From Aquimarina agarivorans (lineage in GTDB: Bacteria > Bacteroidota > Bacteroidia > Flavobacteriales > Flavobacteriaceae), in the NCBI RefSeq assembly GCF_000218485.1, contig NZ_AFPB01000152.1, positions 36,386 through 100,385 of the forward strand: a DNA stretch of 64,000 nt, in the 5' to 3' direction. The notes below the pieces were generated by a model. That model searched no databases. It was not told the DNA's origin and saw only the letters and a program-made list of their open reading frames with translations. The first letter of the stretch is position 1. Each line of letters opens with the position of its first letter. A program made the translations under genes and the position numbers. Shown here one piece after another: positions 8,815 through 18,689 of the stretch.

Positions 8815-10815
8815 ATGAAAACAATTTACATTTTTATGGTATTCATTTTATTGTTTTTAGGCAAATTGGTAAATGCTCAAAACAACGAAAGTAATGATTT
8901 GATCACTAACGCAAACTTAGATTTTGAACGTTTTGCCTTTATTGATGCTCGTAAAATTTATATTGAAGTAGCCAACAAAGGATACAAGTCGGCTGATCTG
9001 TATCAAAAAATTGCAGATTCTTATTATTTTAACGCTGAATTTAGAGAAGCCCATTTTTGGTACGACAAATTGGTTAAAGAATTTGAATCGTCAATTTCTC
9101 CTGAATATTTATACCGATATGCGCAATGCTTAAAAAGCGTTCAGAAATTTAAAAAAGCGCTTAAAATAATGAATAAGTTTTCATCCATTACAAATGAAAA
9201 AGATTCTAGGGCTTTTAATTATAAAAACAATCGCTATTACCTAGATTTGATAGAAAAGCGATCTGGTAAATTTCAGTTCAATCCTTTTGATTACAACAGT
9301 GAATTTTCTGAATATTCACCCAGTTTTGCCCCAAATGGTGATTTGGTTTTTGCCTCATCCAGGGGAGGTGGAGAAATATCAGTTTGGGACAAAATGCCTT
9401 TTTTAGATTTGTATAATATTAATTTAGAGCAAGGGAAATTAAATAACGATATTAACATAAAGCCGTTAAAAGGAGACGTAAATACTCCCGTACATGAATC
9501 TTCAGCTGCCATTACGAAAGATGGTAGAACGATGTATTTTACCAGAAATAATTTTTTAAAAAAACAATTAAATTCAAGTGGTTCTGGTACGGTAATGCTC
9601 AAATTATACCAAGCTGAATTGGTAAACAAGCGATGGACAAATATAAAAGAACTTCCTTTTAATAGTGATGATTATTCAACAGCACACCCAGCTTTAAGTC
9701 CAGATGAAAATAAACTTTATTTTGCAAGTGACATGCCCGGATCTTTTGGAAATTCCGATTTGTATGTTGTTGATATTAATCCTGACAAAACATTTAGTAA
9801 ACCAAAAAACTTAGGCTATAACATCAATACTGAGGGTAGAGAAACTTTTCCTTTTATAAGTAATGATGGCAATTTGTATTTTTCTAGCGATGGTCATTTA
9901 GGTTTAGGCGGGCTGGATGTTTTTATTTCCAAAATTGCCCGAAACACTTATTCAGATCCTTACAACATAGGCCGTCCTATAAACGGTCCTGCGGATGATT
10001 TTTCTTTTATCATAGATAAAAAAACAGATATTGGTTTCTTTGCAAGTAACAGGGTTGATGGTAAAGGAAGTGATGATATTTATAGTATCAAGCAAGTAGC
10101 ACTTTTGGATACTAATTGTCAGTTATTTATTGAAGGTATTGTTTATAATGAAAATTCAGATACCGTAGTTCCAAACGCATTGGTAAAATTATATGATGGA
10201 AATATGAATTTGACCAATCAAGCAACTACGGACGGAAAGGGATATTATACCTTTGCTGTGGATTGTAATTCATTATATAATTTAAATGCCGATAAAACAG
10301 GATTTCGCTCGCAACAAACAAGTTTAAGGACCACTAAATATAAGGGAGAAGTTATAAAGCAAAATTTTGATTTGTCAAGTAATAGTTTTAGATCTACCCT
10401 AGCAAGAGTAGGTGATGATTTGGCAAAAATTTTACAATTGAATACGATATATTTTAATTACAATGATTACGAAATACGCAAGGATGCAGAGTTGGAGCTT
10501 CAGAAAATAATTGTATTATTACAAACTAATGATCATATAAATATCGAAATTAGATCGCATACTGATAGCAGAGCAAATGACGATTATAATTACGATTTAA
10601 GTAAATTAAGAGCAAAAACTACCAGAGATTATTTAGTTGAAAGCGGAGGTATAGATCGGGATCGTATTTTTTATAAAGGATATGGGGAAACACAGTTAGT
10701 TAATAATTGTGCTAATGGTGTTGATTGTAATGAAAAGCAACACGAAAAAAACAGACGATGTGAATTTATTATTTTAAATTCAGGAATCATTAATACAGCT
10801 GCTTCGGGTAATTAA
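8815..10815 (+). CDS. OmpA family protein with TPR and PD40 repeats (PorE-like)
   Basis: Envelope protein of 666 residues that probably anchors the T9SS-associated complex to peptidoglycan. A signal peptide covers residues 1-22, a TPR-like helical region about 30-130, and WD40-like PD40 blades about 160-405 (for example HPALSPDENKLYFASD and FPFISNDGNLYFSSDG). A carboxypeptidase-regulatory-like beta sandwich lies at about 440-520. The OmpA C-terminal domain at about 540-655 carries the peptidoglycan-binding pattern HTDSRANDDYNYDLSKLRA. The architecture matches PorE-type proteins of gliding flavobacteria. It is the last gene of the adhesin-porP-ompA operon. Confidence 0.9.
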   Translation: MKTIYIFMVFILLFLGKLVNAQNNESNDLITNANLDFERFAFIDARKIYIEVANKGYKSADLYQKIADSYYFNAEFREAHFWYDKLVKEFESSISPEYLYRYAQCLKSVQKFKKALKIMNKFSSITNEKDSRAFNYKNNRYYLDLIEKRSGKFQFNPFDYNSEFSEYSPSFAPNGDLVFASSRGGGEISVWDKMPFLDLYNINLEQGKLNNDINIKPLKGDVNTPVHESSAAITKDGRTMYFTRNNFLKKQLNSSGSGTVMLKLYQAELVNKRWTNIKELPFNSDDYSTAHPALSPDENKLYFASDMPGSFGNSDLYVVDINPDKTFSKPKNLGYNINTEGRETFPFISNDGNLYFSSDGHLGLGGLDVFISKIARNTYSDPYNIGRPINGPADDFSFIIDKKTDIGFFASNRVDGKGSDDIYSIKQVALLDTNCQLFIEGIVYNENSDTVVPNALVKLYDGNMNLTNQATTDGKGYYTFAVDCNSLYNLNADKTGFRSQQTSLRTTKYKGEVIKQNFDLSSNSFRSTLARVGDDLAKILQLNTIYFNYNDYEIRKDAELELQKIIVLLQTNDHINIEIRSHTDSRANDDYNYDLSKLRAKTTRDYLVESGGIDRDRIFYKGYGETQLVNNCANGVDCNEKQHEKNRRCEFIILNSGIINTAASGN

Positions 10816-11014
10816 TAACAAACGAAACGGAATTAATATCAAAAAAAATTATATAATGTAGGGTAACTGAACTTTTCTAGCGAACTACAAAAAAAGATGT
10901 TTTTAAAAAGGGTAATTATACCGGTTTAGATTTTACAGCACTCAAATAAAAACGTTTTTTTAATTGGATAAGAAAAAATAAAAGTCGATGGCTGCAAAAG
11001 CTGTAGGTTGTTGG

Positions 11015-12040
11015 TTAATCATTAATAGCAGGACAATTACAATTCCATCTTTTTTCTGCTCCTCGGTAGCTGTCAGCACCAAAATTGTACCCTAGTGTTA
11101 TTTGATGAAATCCAGCGTTACTAATGGTTACTTCATTAAGTTGATTGGTGTAAGTGTAAGCAAATACAAAATTTCTGTAATTGACTCCAATAAATGGACT
11201 AATAGTTTGAAATCGTTGTTCTTCAACAGTTTCGTTATTGGTAGTAATTGGGGTGCCTTCAAAATTTACGCGGTAGGACAATCCGCCCCAAAATTTATTG
11301 CCATTCAAATCCTTGTAAATTTTAGCATTTACGTCAACTATTTGTTCGTTTATGGAAGGTGTGGTCAAGTATAAAAAAGAAGGTTCAAAACTAAAACCGT
11401 TACTGCCTATACCTAATGTATATCCTACGGTAGAAATTAAGCGACGCTGCGACTCGGGTTCAGCATTAGTAAAAACATTAAATCGCTGTTTGCTTATTGA
11501 AAGTGCATTTTTAATTGTCAAATGCAAAAAGAAATCATTATTAAGGTACGAAACACCAAAATCGGTGTCAAAATAAGTGTCTGCAAGTATATTGCCCGTA
11601 ATAGCAGGGTCATTGAATCGTGGATTGACAAGGTCTCTTTCGTCAATTTTTTGTTGAATTATAGCTCCACTAGCTCCAAAAATAAGTCTGTTTAAACTTA
11701 ACTGTCTCGAAGTTAAATTTAAATGATAAGCAAATGTTGCGTAAAATCCATTTTGTGAAAAATTACCGTTGGTATCACTAAAAGCAAGCACTCCAGCTCC
11801 AATATTGTTTCTTATCCGTCCATTGATACTGGCAGTTGCCAAGGTAGGGGCATCCTGCACATCAAACCATTGTGAACGTCCGGTTAAACGTATTTGATTG
11901 GATGATGCAGCACCAGCCATCGAAGGGTGAATTAAATACCAGCTGCTAGTTAAATAGTCCTGATATGTAGGTAAACCTTCTTGCGAAAGCGCTAATTGAA
12001 ATATGCAAAAAAACACAAGTAAACTAATTTTTGCTTTCAT
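11015..12040 (-). CDS. PorP/SprF family type IX secretion system membrane protein (second copy)
   Basis: Second PorP/SprF paralogue, 341 residues, on the strand opposite to the adhesin operon and convergent with it. The signal peptide is MKAKISLLVFFCIFQLALSQ. The family signature appears as SSWYLIHPSMAGAASSNQIR followed by RSQWFD. The rest is beta-barrel-like. The ATG at 12038-12040 is chosen because the 15 upstream codons do not fit a signal peptide. It is diverged from the copy at 7843, so it is not a recent duplicate. It may serve a different cargo encoded elsewhere. Confidence 0.9.
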   Translation of the reverse strand: MKAKISLLVFFCIFQLALSQEGLPTYQDYLTSSWYLIHPSMAGAASSNQIRLTGRSQWFDVQDAPTLATASINGRIRNNIGAGVLAFSDTNGNFSQNGFYATFAYHLNLTSRQLSLNRLIFGASGAIIQQKIDERDLVNPRFNDPAITGNILADTYFDTDFGVSYLNNDFFLHLTIKNALSISKQRFNVFTNAEPESQRRLISTVGYTLGIGSNGFSFEPSFLYLTTPSINEQIVDVNAKIYKDLNGNKFWGGLSYRVNFEGTPITTNNETVEEQRFQTISPFIGVNYRNFVFAYTYTNQLNEVTISNAGFHQITLGYNFGADSYRGAEKRWNCNCPAIND

Positions 12041-12262
12041 AAACAGTGGCCTTATTTGAATGTTGTGAGAATATACAAAATTCAAAGTTAAGTATTTAGA
12101 ATGATTCAGCCATATTTTTTATAGATTAAATGCTTAAAATCATCGATAATGTGTTTTGGTGCTAATTTGTAAACTTTGGTTGAAAAATGAAATCAAAAGG
12201 GAACGTTGTATTTCCAATTAGTGAAACTGCAATTTGTAGCGAAGAGTGTATATTTGTTAATT

Positions 12263-13324
12263 ATGGAAGAACGTTTGATGTCAAAAAAAAAGCCAACCTA
12301 TCCTATCCAAACTTTTTTGAATAGCTATTTAAATGATTACAACAGGTCATTAAAAATTTCTGTTTTTTATGATGATTTATTGCGATTTTCAGGTGCCATA
12401 AGTGTAATGGATGTAAGTGATAATGATACGTTGTGGGTAAGGGTTTTTTATAACGAATTTGAGCGAAAAGATATTGATCGAAGTCTAAAGCAGGTATATA
12501 CAATTTTGCATTCTGACGGAAATCAGGAGATTACCGAGTTTTTAAGTATCGACGCTATTGATTACTGTACTTTTGGAAATTCAAAACCCTTCCGAATCAA
12601 AATCCGAAATGTATTAAATGATAATTACACTTATTTTTATGTAAAGCAAGCCGATGCATCCAGGGTTTATGGGTTGGAGCTTGAGCATATTTTTTCGCCC
12701 AATCGAATTAATTTTTTTGTTCATGGCAATACATTAATTGAAGAACATATTGTAGGTATCCCCGGAGATACTTTTATTAAAAATTATTTGCCAGAATTAA
12801 ATTCGCAAGCCAAAGCGCAAATAGCCAAAGAGTTTGTTAAGTTTAATGAACGGTGTCAATTACGATTACTTGGTGATATGCGCTCTTATAATTATGTAAT
12901 TATTCCAACCCACGATTTTGATCATGTGGAATATAAAATAAGAGCTATCGATTTTGATCAACAGTGTTATGAAGGGAAATTGAAGGTATACCAGCCTCAA
13001 TTTTTTAAAGAAAATAACGCTATGATTTTTATGATTAGCGACCGCCTGGATTTATCATCAGTACACCAGTATCAAAAGGAAGAGCGTTCTATTTTAGCAA
13101 AGCGTATGATGAATACCCACACGCGAACAGCTCGTTTACTGGAGTGCATGGAAAAAGATAGTATTTCAACGCATGAAAATGTGGAAGTTTTAAGGTCTGA
13201 CCTTTTTAATTTCACATTTCATTCCAAATTCAGAAAGTGTGAAACCATGGGGCAAATTCTAAAAACAGGTTTCGATTTTGTTACTAAAAATTACGTTTCC
13301 CATAGAAAAGAAACGGGGTATTAA
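12263..13324 (+). CDS. Conserved hypothetical protein with kinase-like (APH-type) active-site pattern
   Basis: I do not recognise a named family for this 353-residue soluble protein. Several elements sit in the order and spacing of a protein-kinase/aminoglycoside-phosphotransferase fold: YFYVKQAD with Lys128 after a beta strand, glutamates 139/141 on the next helix, a hinge-like LIEEHIVGIPGD near residue 158, a catalytic-loop-like LGDMRSYNYVI with Asp205 and Asn210, and a metal-binding-like AIDFDQ with Asp230. No Gly-rich loop is obvious. The C-terminal third is helical and basic. The frame opens at TTG 12206; the ATG at 12263 is the more natural start. It stands alone between porP and a LOG-family gene. 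The kinase idea is inference. Confidence 0.75.
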   Translation: MEERLMSKKKPTYPIQTFLNSYLNDYNRSLKISVFYDDLLRFSGAISVMDVSDNDTLWVRVFYNEFERKDIDRSLKQVYTILHSDGNQEITEFLSIDAIDYCTFGNSKPFRIKIRNVLNDNYTYFYVKQADASRVYGLELEHIFSPNRINFFVHGNTLIEEHIVGIPGDTFIKNYLPELNSQAKAQIAKEFVKFNERCQLRLLGDMRSYNYVIIPTHDFDHVEYKIRAIDFDQQCYEGKLKVYQPQFFKENNAMIFMISDRLDLSSVHQYQKEERSILAKRMMNTHTRTARLLECMEKDSISTHENVEVLRSDLFNFTFHSKFRKCETMGQILKTGFDFVTKNYVSHRKETGY

Positions 13325-13456
13325 TAGTTTTCGATACATTTTTATTCCGCTAGAGCTACATAAAAAAACACTTGAGCCGATATTGAAATTAGGTCATGGT
13401 TAGCTATTACTTCGAGTGATTTGTGTAATGGAATGAAACAAATTTTATCGAGAAGA

Positions 13457-14572
13457 CTACTTAGAAATTGAAAACGCATCAAGCTGCTCAATTACTTCTT
13501 CATTTGTATCGCAAAGCGAGAGTAAAAGATTACTGTATTTTTCTTCATTATTAAGTTTTTCAATTAATGGATATACTGGGCGTTCTTTAGTCCAGTATTC
13601 GGAATCCATAAAAATCATGGGACTTGAAACTTCGAAACTTAAATAGTGATTTTGGGTGGCATCCTGAAAAATTTCTTGAATAGTTCCTGCGCTTCCAGGA
13701 GTAAATACAATACCCCCTTTTGCTATGGCAAGTAGCCCGTCTTCACGTATGCTATTGGCAAAATATTTTGCAATTCTAGTGGCAAATGGTGTAGGAGGTT
13801 CATGTCCGTAAAGCCAAGTCGGAATTCCTATACTCTCATAATTTGAGGTAGGATACTTTTTTAAAACTTCAAAACTTTTGTCAAGCCACATTCTGTCCTT
13901 ATAGCTAGGTGCTGTAGCCAATATTGCAATGGCATCCTCCAATTCAGCGTCAGTTTTACCCGCAAACCACGCGCCAACATGCGTAGCTTCCATAGCGCCA
14001 GGACCACCACCTGATAACATCAAATATCCTTTTTCGGTAAGCTTTTTACTCAGTTGCGCTACGGTGGTAAAACCTTCATCGGCACGGGATAGGCCGTGTC
14101 CACCCATAATAGCCACTTTTTTATCTTCGGGATAGTTTTCCAAAAAACCATAAAGTGCATCTGATATGGAATGATCGTGTAAGCGTCTGCCTAAAGTTTC
14201 TTTAATATCATTGCCTTCCTTTCCAGTTTTCAAAAAATGCGAATAAATAATAGCATCCTTTGTTTTTTTATAACTCTCGGGCTGATTTAAAATATAATTA
14301 TCATATAAAATTTCTTTAGTGTATAGCCCGTTTACATAAGTGTTGTAGGGCATATCCAATTTTGGGAATAAATAATTGTTAGTATACAAATTGCAAACTA
14401 AATAGTCAGGCAGTGAGCAGCCTAAAAAAATACAATCAGTAAATGTGGTGTCGCTCAGGGCAGAAGTAAAACTGGTAAAATCTAAATTTTGAAAAGCGTA
14501 TTTTGAAATATGAAGCTCCTTTTCCAAAAGCGTTTGTAATTTTTTTTGCGATTCTATTTCTGTGTATTGCAT
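13457..14572 (-). CDS. TIGR00730/LOG family protein with N-terminal pentapeptide-like segment
   Basis: Member of the lonely-guy (LOG) Rossmann family, whose characterised members are nucleoside-5'-monophosphate phosphoribohydrolases. The product has 371 residues. The nucleotide-binding core shows VAIMGGHGLSRADEGF, LSGGGPGAMEATHVGAW and FTPGSAGTIQEIFQDATQ; the last is a variant of the usual PGGxGTxxE. The first 60 residues hold about five turns resembling pentapeptide repeats (NLDF, TSFTS, TTFTD, CIFLGC). The ATG at 14572 is chosen over an upstream ATG giving 12 extra residues. It is convergent with the preceding orphan. Confidence 0.85.
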   Translation of the reverse strand: MQYTEIESQKKLQTLLEKELHISKYAFQNLDFTSFTSALSDTTFTDCIFLGCSLPDYLVCNLYTNNYLFPKLDMPYNTYVNGLYTKEILYDNYILNQPESYKKTKDAIIYSHFLKTGKEGNDIKETLGRRLHDHSISDALYGFLENYPEDKKVAIMGGHGLSRADEGFTTVAQLSKKLTEKGYLMLSGGGPGAMEATHVGAWFAGKTDAELEDAIAILATAPSYKDRMWLDKSFEVLKKYPTSNYESIGIPTWLYGHEPPTPFATRIAKYFANSIREDGLLAIAKGGIVFTPGSAGTIQEIFQDATQNHYLSFEVSSPMIFMDSEYWTKERPVYPLIEKLNNEEKYSNLLLSLCDTNEEVIEQLDAFSISK

Positions 14573-14640
14573 TGACGCTGTAATGTAATTGCTAAAAATA
14601 ATTTGCAAGATAAACTATTTTTAAGTCAAGTCTTGCTTTC

Positions 14641-15252
14641 TTAAATTGGTGAAAAATAACTTGAAATACCCGTTAAAATACTCTGCACGGCATACGAAGC
14701 TAAAATTAACCCCATTACCTTACTAATTACTGTAATTCCGTAATTTCCAATTTTTTTCTGTACCACGTTTGCGGCTAATAAAATGCCACAGGTTATCGCT
14801 ACCACTATAAGAACTAAAATTGTGGTTATAGCTTGTTCTTTAATGGAGTAAATGTGATTGTCTGTCATGAGTACTACAGCCATTATAGCTCCTGGCGACG
14901 CAATCGAGGGGATAGCAACAGGAAAAATAGTAACGTGCTTATAATCGGTAATTTGATTTTTTTCTCTTTCAGGTTTTCCATCGCCAAAAATCATTGTTAG
15001 TGCAAAAAGAAATAAAATAACCCCGCCAGATACTTGAAATGCATCTAATGAAATGGACATGCCTTCTAAAATAAGCTGTCCAATAACTATAAAAAATAGC
15101 AAAATCATAAAGGCAATAGCCGATGCCCTGATCGCGATTTTTTGTTTGTGAATTTTATCAAATTCCCGAGTAGCTTCCATATAAACAGGTACAGAGCCAA
15201 GAGGATCCAAAACAGCGATCAAAAAAAATAACGAAGTAAGAATTTCAGTCAT
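14641..15252 (-). CDS. MarC family membrane protein (NAAT)
   Basis: Six-helix inner-membrane protein of 203 residues. The start MTEILTSLFFLIAVLDPLGSVPVYM and the GDGKPEREKNQITDYKHV loop followed by FPVAIPSIASPGAIM match the MarC/UPF0056 family. Early work linked MarC to antibiotic resistance, which was not confirmed, and one archaeal member transports small neutral amino acids. The true role here is unknown. It lies 68 bases upstream of the LOG gene on the same strand and is divergent from hisS. Confidence 0.92.
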   Translation of the reverse strand: MTEILTSLFFLIAVLDPLGSVPVYMEATREFDKIHKQKIAIRASAIAFMILLFFIVIGQLILEGMSISLDAFQVSGGVILFLFALTMIFGDGKPEREKNQITDYKHVTIFPVAIPSIASPGAIMAVVLMTDNHIYSIKEQAITTILVLIVVAITCGILLAANVVQKKIGNYGITVISKVMGLILASYAVQSILTGISSYFSPI

Positions 15253-15343
15253 TTATAAAAAATTAATGATGCCGTATAATTATGAAAATATTGCTACGGC
15301 AAATTCATGATAAATATAGATATTTGCAGTTACAATTTATACT

Positions 15344-16714
15344 ATGGCACAAAAACCTTCATTACCAAAAGGCACTAGAGATTTTTCACCGGCAGAGGTG
15401 GCAAAACGAACTTATATTATGAATACAGTTCGTTCTCATTTTAAAAATTTTGGCTTTAATCCTATAGAAACGCCTAGTTTTGAAAATAGCGCTACCCTAA
15501 TGGGAAAGTATGGAGAAGAAGGAGATCGTTTGATTTTTAAAATTTTAAATAGTGGTGACTATCTAAAAAAAGCAAACGATGAGGTATTAGCTGCTAAGGA
15601 TAGTCAAAAGTTGATCGGTCAAATTTCGGAAAAAGCCTTGCGTTATGATTTGACTGTGCCATTTGCGCGTTATGTGGTACAACACCAAAATGACATTGAA
15701 TTTCCGTTTAAGCGTTTTCAAATTCAACCCGTTTGGAGGGCGGATCGACCACAAAAAGGGCGATTCAGAGAGTTTTTTCAATGCGATGCTGATGTGGTAG
15801 GGAGTACTTCTCTTTGGCAGGAAGTGGAATTTGTACAATTGTATGATGCTGTTTTTACCGATTTAGGATTAAAAGGAGTCACTATAAAAATGAATAACCG
15901 TAAAATTCTTGCGGGCATAGCTGAAGTTATTGGTGCTAAAGATAAGTTGATCGACTTTACTGTAGCTTTGGATAAACTGGATAAAATAGGAGAAGCAGGG
16001 GTACGTAAAGAAATGCTCGGAAAAGGAATATCGGAACAAGCATTAGAAAAAGTAGCGCCGTTATTTTCCTTTTCAGGAAGTTTTTCTGAAAAATTAACGC
16101 AATTAAAAGCATTGTTGCACTCTTCCGAAGAGGGGTTAAAAGGAGTAGAGGAACTGACTTTTATTATTAATACTATTGAAAATCTTGGATTAAAATCAGC
16201 CACTTTAGATTTGGACGTCACTTTAGCCCGAGGATTAAATTATTATACGGGAGCTATTTTTGAAGTAGCAGCACCAGAAGAAGTAGCCATAGGATCCATT
16301 GGTGGTGGTGGTCGCTATGATGACCTAACGGGAATTTTTGGACTAAAAAATGTGAGTGGCGTGGGTATATCCTTTGGTTTGGATCGTATTTACTTGGTGT
16401 TGGATGAGCTGAACTTATTCCCAACCGAAGTTTCCGAAACAACAAAGGTGTTTTTCATTAACTTTGGTACTACCGAGGCTTTGTATTGTTATAAAACTAT
16501 ACAAAAATTAAGAGCAAAAGGTGTTTCAGCAGAGTTATATCCAGATGCAGCCAAAATGAAAAAACAAATGAACTATGCCAATAAAAGGGCGTTTTCTTAT
16601 GTTATTTTAGCAGGAGATCAAGAGGTGGAGAATAAGCAATACACCATAAAGAATATGGCAACTGGCGAACAAAAAACGGTAGATTTTGATATGCTACTAA
16701 ATACGGTGATTTAA
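15344..16714 (+). CDS. hisS: Histidyl-tRNA synthetase
   Basis: Class II aminoacyl-tRNA synthetase that charges tRNA-His, 456 residues. The start [16 protein letters not shown] is the normal one. Class II motif 2 lies in the [21 protein letters not shown] stretch. The histidine-specific ARGLNYYTG loop is near residue 296 and motif 3 is [15 protein letters not shown] near residue 340. The C-terminal anticodon-binding domain covers about residues 365-456. It is complete and undamaged. It appears monocistronic, divergent from marC. Confidence 0.97.
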   Translation: MAQKPSLPKGTRDFSPAEVAKRTYIMNTVRSHFKNFGFNPIETPSFENSATLMGKYGEEGDRLIFKILNSGDYLKKANDEVLAAKDSQKLIGQISEKALRYDLTVPFARYVVQHQNDIEFPFKRFQIQPVWRADRPQKGRFREFFQCDADVVGSTSLWQEVEFVQLYDAVFTDLGLKGVTIKMNNRKILAGIAEVIGAKDKLIDFTVALDKLDKIGEAGVRKEMLGKGISEQALEKVAPLFSFSGSFSEKLTQLKALLHSSEEGLKGVEELTFIINTIENLGLKSATLDLDVTLARGLNYYTGAIFEVAAPEEVAIGSIGGGGRYDDLTGIFGLKNVSGVGISFGLDRIYLVLDELNLFPTEVSETTKVFFINFGTTEALYCYKTIQKLRAKGVSAELYPDAAKMKKQMNYANKRAFSYVILAGDQEVENKQYTIKNMATGEQKTVDFDMLLNTVI

Positions 16715-16788
16715 TTTTATTTTGTTTGTACTAAACCTTAGTATTCCTTTAATAGTTGTGTTATAAATTTCATTGTACCTTAGACAAT

Positions 16789-17367
16789 ATGATAAAAATT
16801 ATGGCATTACTATTTCTGGCTTCCTTGTTTGGGTGCGGTAAAACTAAAACTTCGATAACTAAAAACACAGCACAGCGTTCCGCTGAAAATTCAATATATC
16901 AATTTAAGGTTAAGGATTTATCAGGTTCCGAATTTGATTTTGCTTCTCTTAAAGGTAAAAAAGTGATGATTGTTAATACCGCATCAAAATGTGGTTTAAC
17001 GGGTCAGTACAAGCAGTTGCAACAATTGTTTGATAAATATGCTGATAACGGGTTTACTATTGTGGGCTTTCCTGCTAATAATTTCATGAAGCAAGAACCC
17101 GGATCAAATAAAGATATTGCCGCATTTTGTACTAAAAACTATGGCGTAACTTTTCCAATGATGGGTAAAATTGACGTTAAAGGAGCAAAACAACATGAAG
17201 TATATCAATTTTTGACAAAAAAGGAAAAAAATGGATACAAAGACAATACAGTAAAATGGAATTTTCAAAAATATTTGATCGATGAAAATGGATATGTAGT
17301 TCATGTAATTCCTTCAAGAACCCTCCCGAACGAACAATTCATTATTGATTGGATACTAAAAAAATAA
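16789..17367 (+). CDS. Glutathione peroxidase family lipoprotein
   Basis: Thiol peroxidase of the GPx family, 192 residues. It probably reduces hydroperoxides with thioredoxin rather than glutathione, since the active residue is cysteine. A lipoprotein signal (ALLFLASLFGCGK) places it in the envelope. The catalytic set is visible: Cys in NTASKCGLTGQY, Gln in FPANNFMKQEPG and Trp in WNFQKYLI. The ATG at 16789 is preferred over the earlier start at 16756 because it places the lipobox correctly. A hairpin with T-run follows directly after the stop. Confidence 0.92.
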   Translation: MIKIMALLFLASLFGCGKTKTSITKNTAQRSAENSIYQFKVKDLSGSEFDFASLKGKKVMIVNTASKCGLTGQYKQLQQLFDKYADNGFTIVGFPANNFMKQEPGSNKDIAAFCTKNYGVTFPMMGKIDVKGAKQHEVYQFLTKKEKNGYKDNTVKWNFQKYLIDENGYVVHVIPSRTLPNEQFIIDWILKK

Positions 17368-17402
17368 AAAAATCCATTTTACATATAAAATAGATTTTTT
17401 TA
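17366..17402 (+). terminator. Rho-independent terminator after the GPx gene
   Basis: An inverted repeat (aaaaaatccatttta / taaaatagatttttt) with a short acat-type loop overlaps the stop codon and ends in a T-run. The stem is AT-rich, as expected in this genome. It could also act in the other direction for the small gene at 17525-17818. Confidence 0.65.
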
Positions 17403-17524
17403 TGCATTATTAAATGTTTTAAAAAAACTTTTTTAAACGAAAAATTCCTATTCACTTTTATGAATAGTATCTGTTTGGTTAGTAATTATTGATTTAGAAT
17501 ATTGATAAGCCACTATCATTGACG

Positions 17525-17818
17525 CTACTTCTTTTTTCCAAATTTTTCGGTAGCCTCATCAAAATTTGAAGAAAGGATTTTTTTTGCAGTAAGTGCACCT
17601 TTATCGCCTTTAGCAATTCTTTTTTCAATATTTTCCGTGTAAATCGGGTTTTTTAAATAGCTGTTTTTCATTTCTTCAAATTCAGCTTCAGTAAAGTCAG
17701 TTTTAGTCTGCTTAAGAACTGTAACTTGATCGGAATTTTTTATTACGTTTTTAGTCTGGCCAAGTATTGTTGTGGTGCAAAATAGTGTCGATGCTAAAAA
17801 AAATAGTAAATTTTTCAT
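17525..17818 (-). CDS. Small secreted hypothetical protein
   Basis: A 97-residue protein that I do not recognise. The first 20 residues (MKNLLFFLASTLFCTTTILG) form a clear signal peptide. The remainder is highly charged and helical, with a basic C-terminus (EKFGKKK) and no cysteines after cleavage. It is probably periplasmic. It stands alone, convergent with the GPx gene. Codon use looks like that of its neighbours. Confidence 0.7.
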   Translation of the reverse strand: MKNLLFFLASTLFCTTTILGQTKNVIKNSDQVTVLKQTKTDFTEAEFEEMKNSYLKNPIYTENIEKRIAKGDKGALTAKKILSSNFDEATEKFGKKK

Positions 17819-17968
17819 GAGTATAGTATTTAAGGTTTAGGGCTTTATAAAGTTAAGAACAATAAATAGATATTGTATTTTGTTGTTATAAAAATAATAT
17901 GTTATCTAAATGTATTTTTATAAAACATTTTGATCACAAATTATACCAAGAATAATTTTTTATTTTAT

Positions 17969-18682
17969 CTATTGATTAAACATAAAAATTTCATCGCTGG
18001 TAAGTCCTGTCAACTTTTTAATACTCATATAAATATATCGGATGATAGCAATCATAATAAGCATGGACGGAACAACAATAATGGGATAGCTATACAAACT
18101 CATTTTGCCCATTTCGTTATTGAAAGCTTCCGAACCAGCCGGGCTGGTTACAAAGTATTTAGCCACAGCATAGTTTAAAATGGCTGATAAAATAAAAGAC
18201 AGAAAAAGATAGAAAGATGCTTTTTTAATATTCTTTTTCAATTGAAGTTCTTCAGCGTCATTTAAATGTGCATTAATTACTTTTTTATTAAAAATATCAT
18301 CATTGTACAAAAACTTTGGAGCTAAGGGGTAGGATGTATAATTGGAAATCAATAAAACGCATCCTATAATAAAAGGTATGGCAGCTTCCTTAATTGCAAT
18401 AAACTCCGTAGGCAGTTCAAATACTCCAACTATTCCAGTTAAAAGAATACTTACAAATCCGAGGACCGAAACAAAATTCTTTTCTTTTTTTATTAATAAA
18501 TCGTATAAGCCATATCCAACAGGTAAGGCTAAGGCGATGAGTAAAATGTGCACTGATGTGAGTTGCAAACCAAGCTTTTCTGCCCATTTAGCACCTTTCA
18601 TCAACAGAATGGCAGGTAAAATTATATTGATAATTAGATTATTTAATCCATTATCCTTTTTTTTAGGAGTGTTCTCTTGCAT
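17969..18682 (-). CDS. VC0807-like polytopic membrane protein
   Basis: Membrane protein of 237 residues with five or six hydrophobic segments. The N-terminal region NLIINIILPAILLMKGAKW followed by SVHILLIALALPVGYGLYD resembles the VC0807/DUF3159-like family, for which no function is established. The open frame runs upstream through a lysine run that is just the other reading of the GAA repeat at the end of the next gene, so the ATG at 18682 is used. It starts 7 bases after the stop of the beta-helix lipoprotein gene and is probably co-transcribed with it. Confidence 0.75.
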   Translation of the reverse strand: MQENTPKKKDNGLNNLIINIILPAILLMKGAKWAEKLGLQLTSVHILLIALALPVGYGLYDLLIKKEKNFVSVLGFVSILLTGIVGVFELPTEFIAIKEAAIPFIIGCVLLISNYTSYPLAPKFLYNDDIFNKKVINAHLNDAEELQLKKNIKKASFYLFLSFILSAILNYAVAKYFVTSPAGSEAFNNEMGKMSLYSYPIIVVPSMLIMIAIIRYIYMSIKKLTGLTSDEIFMFNQ

Positions 18683-18689
18683 TTTGGGA

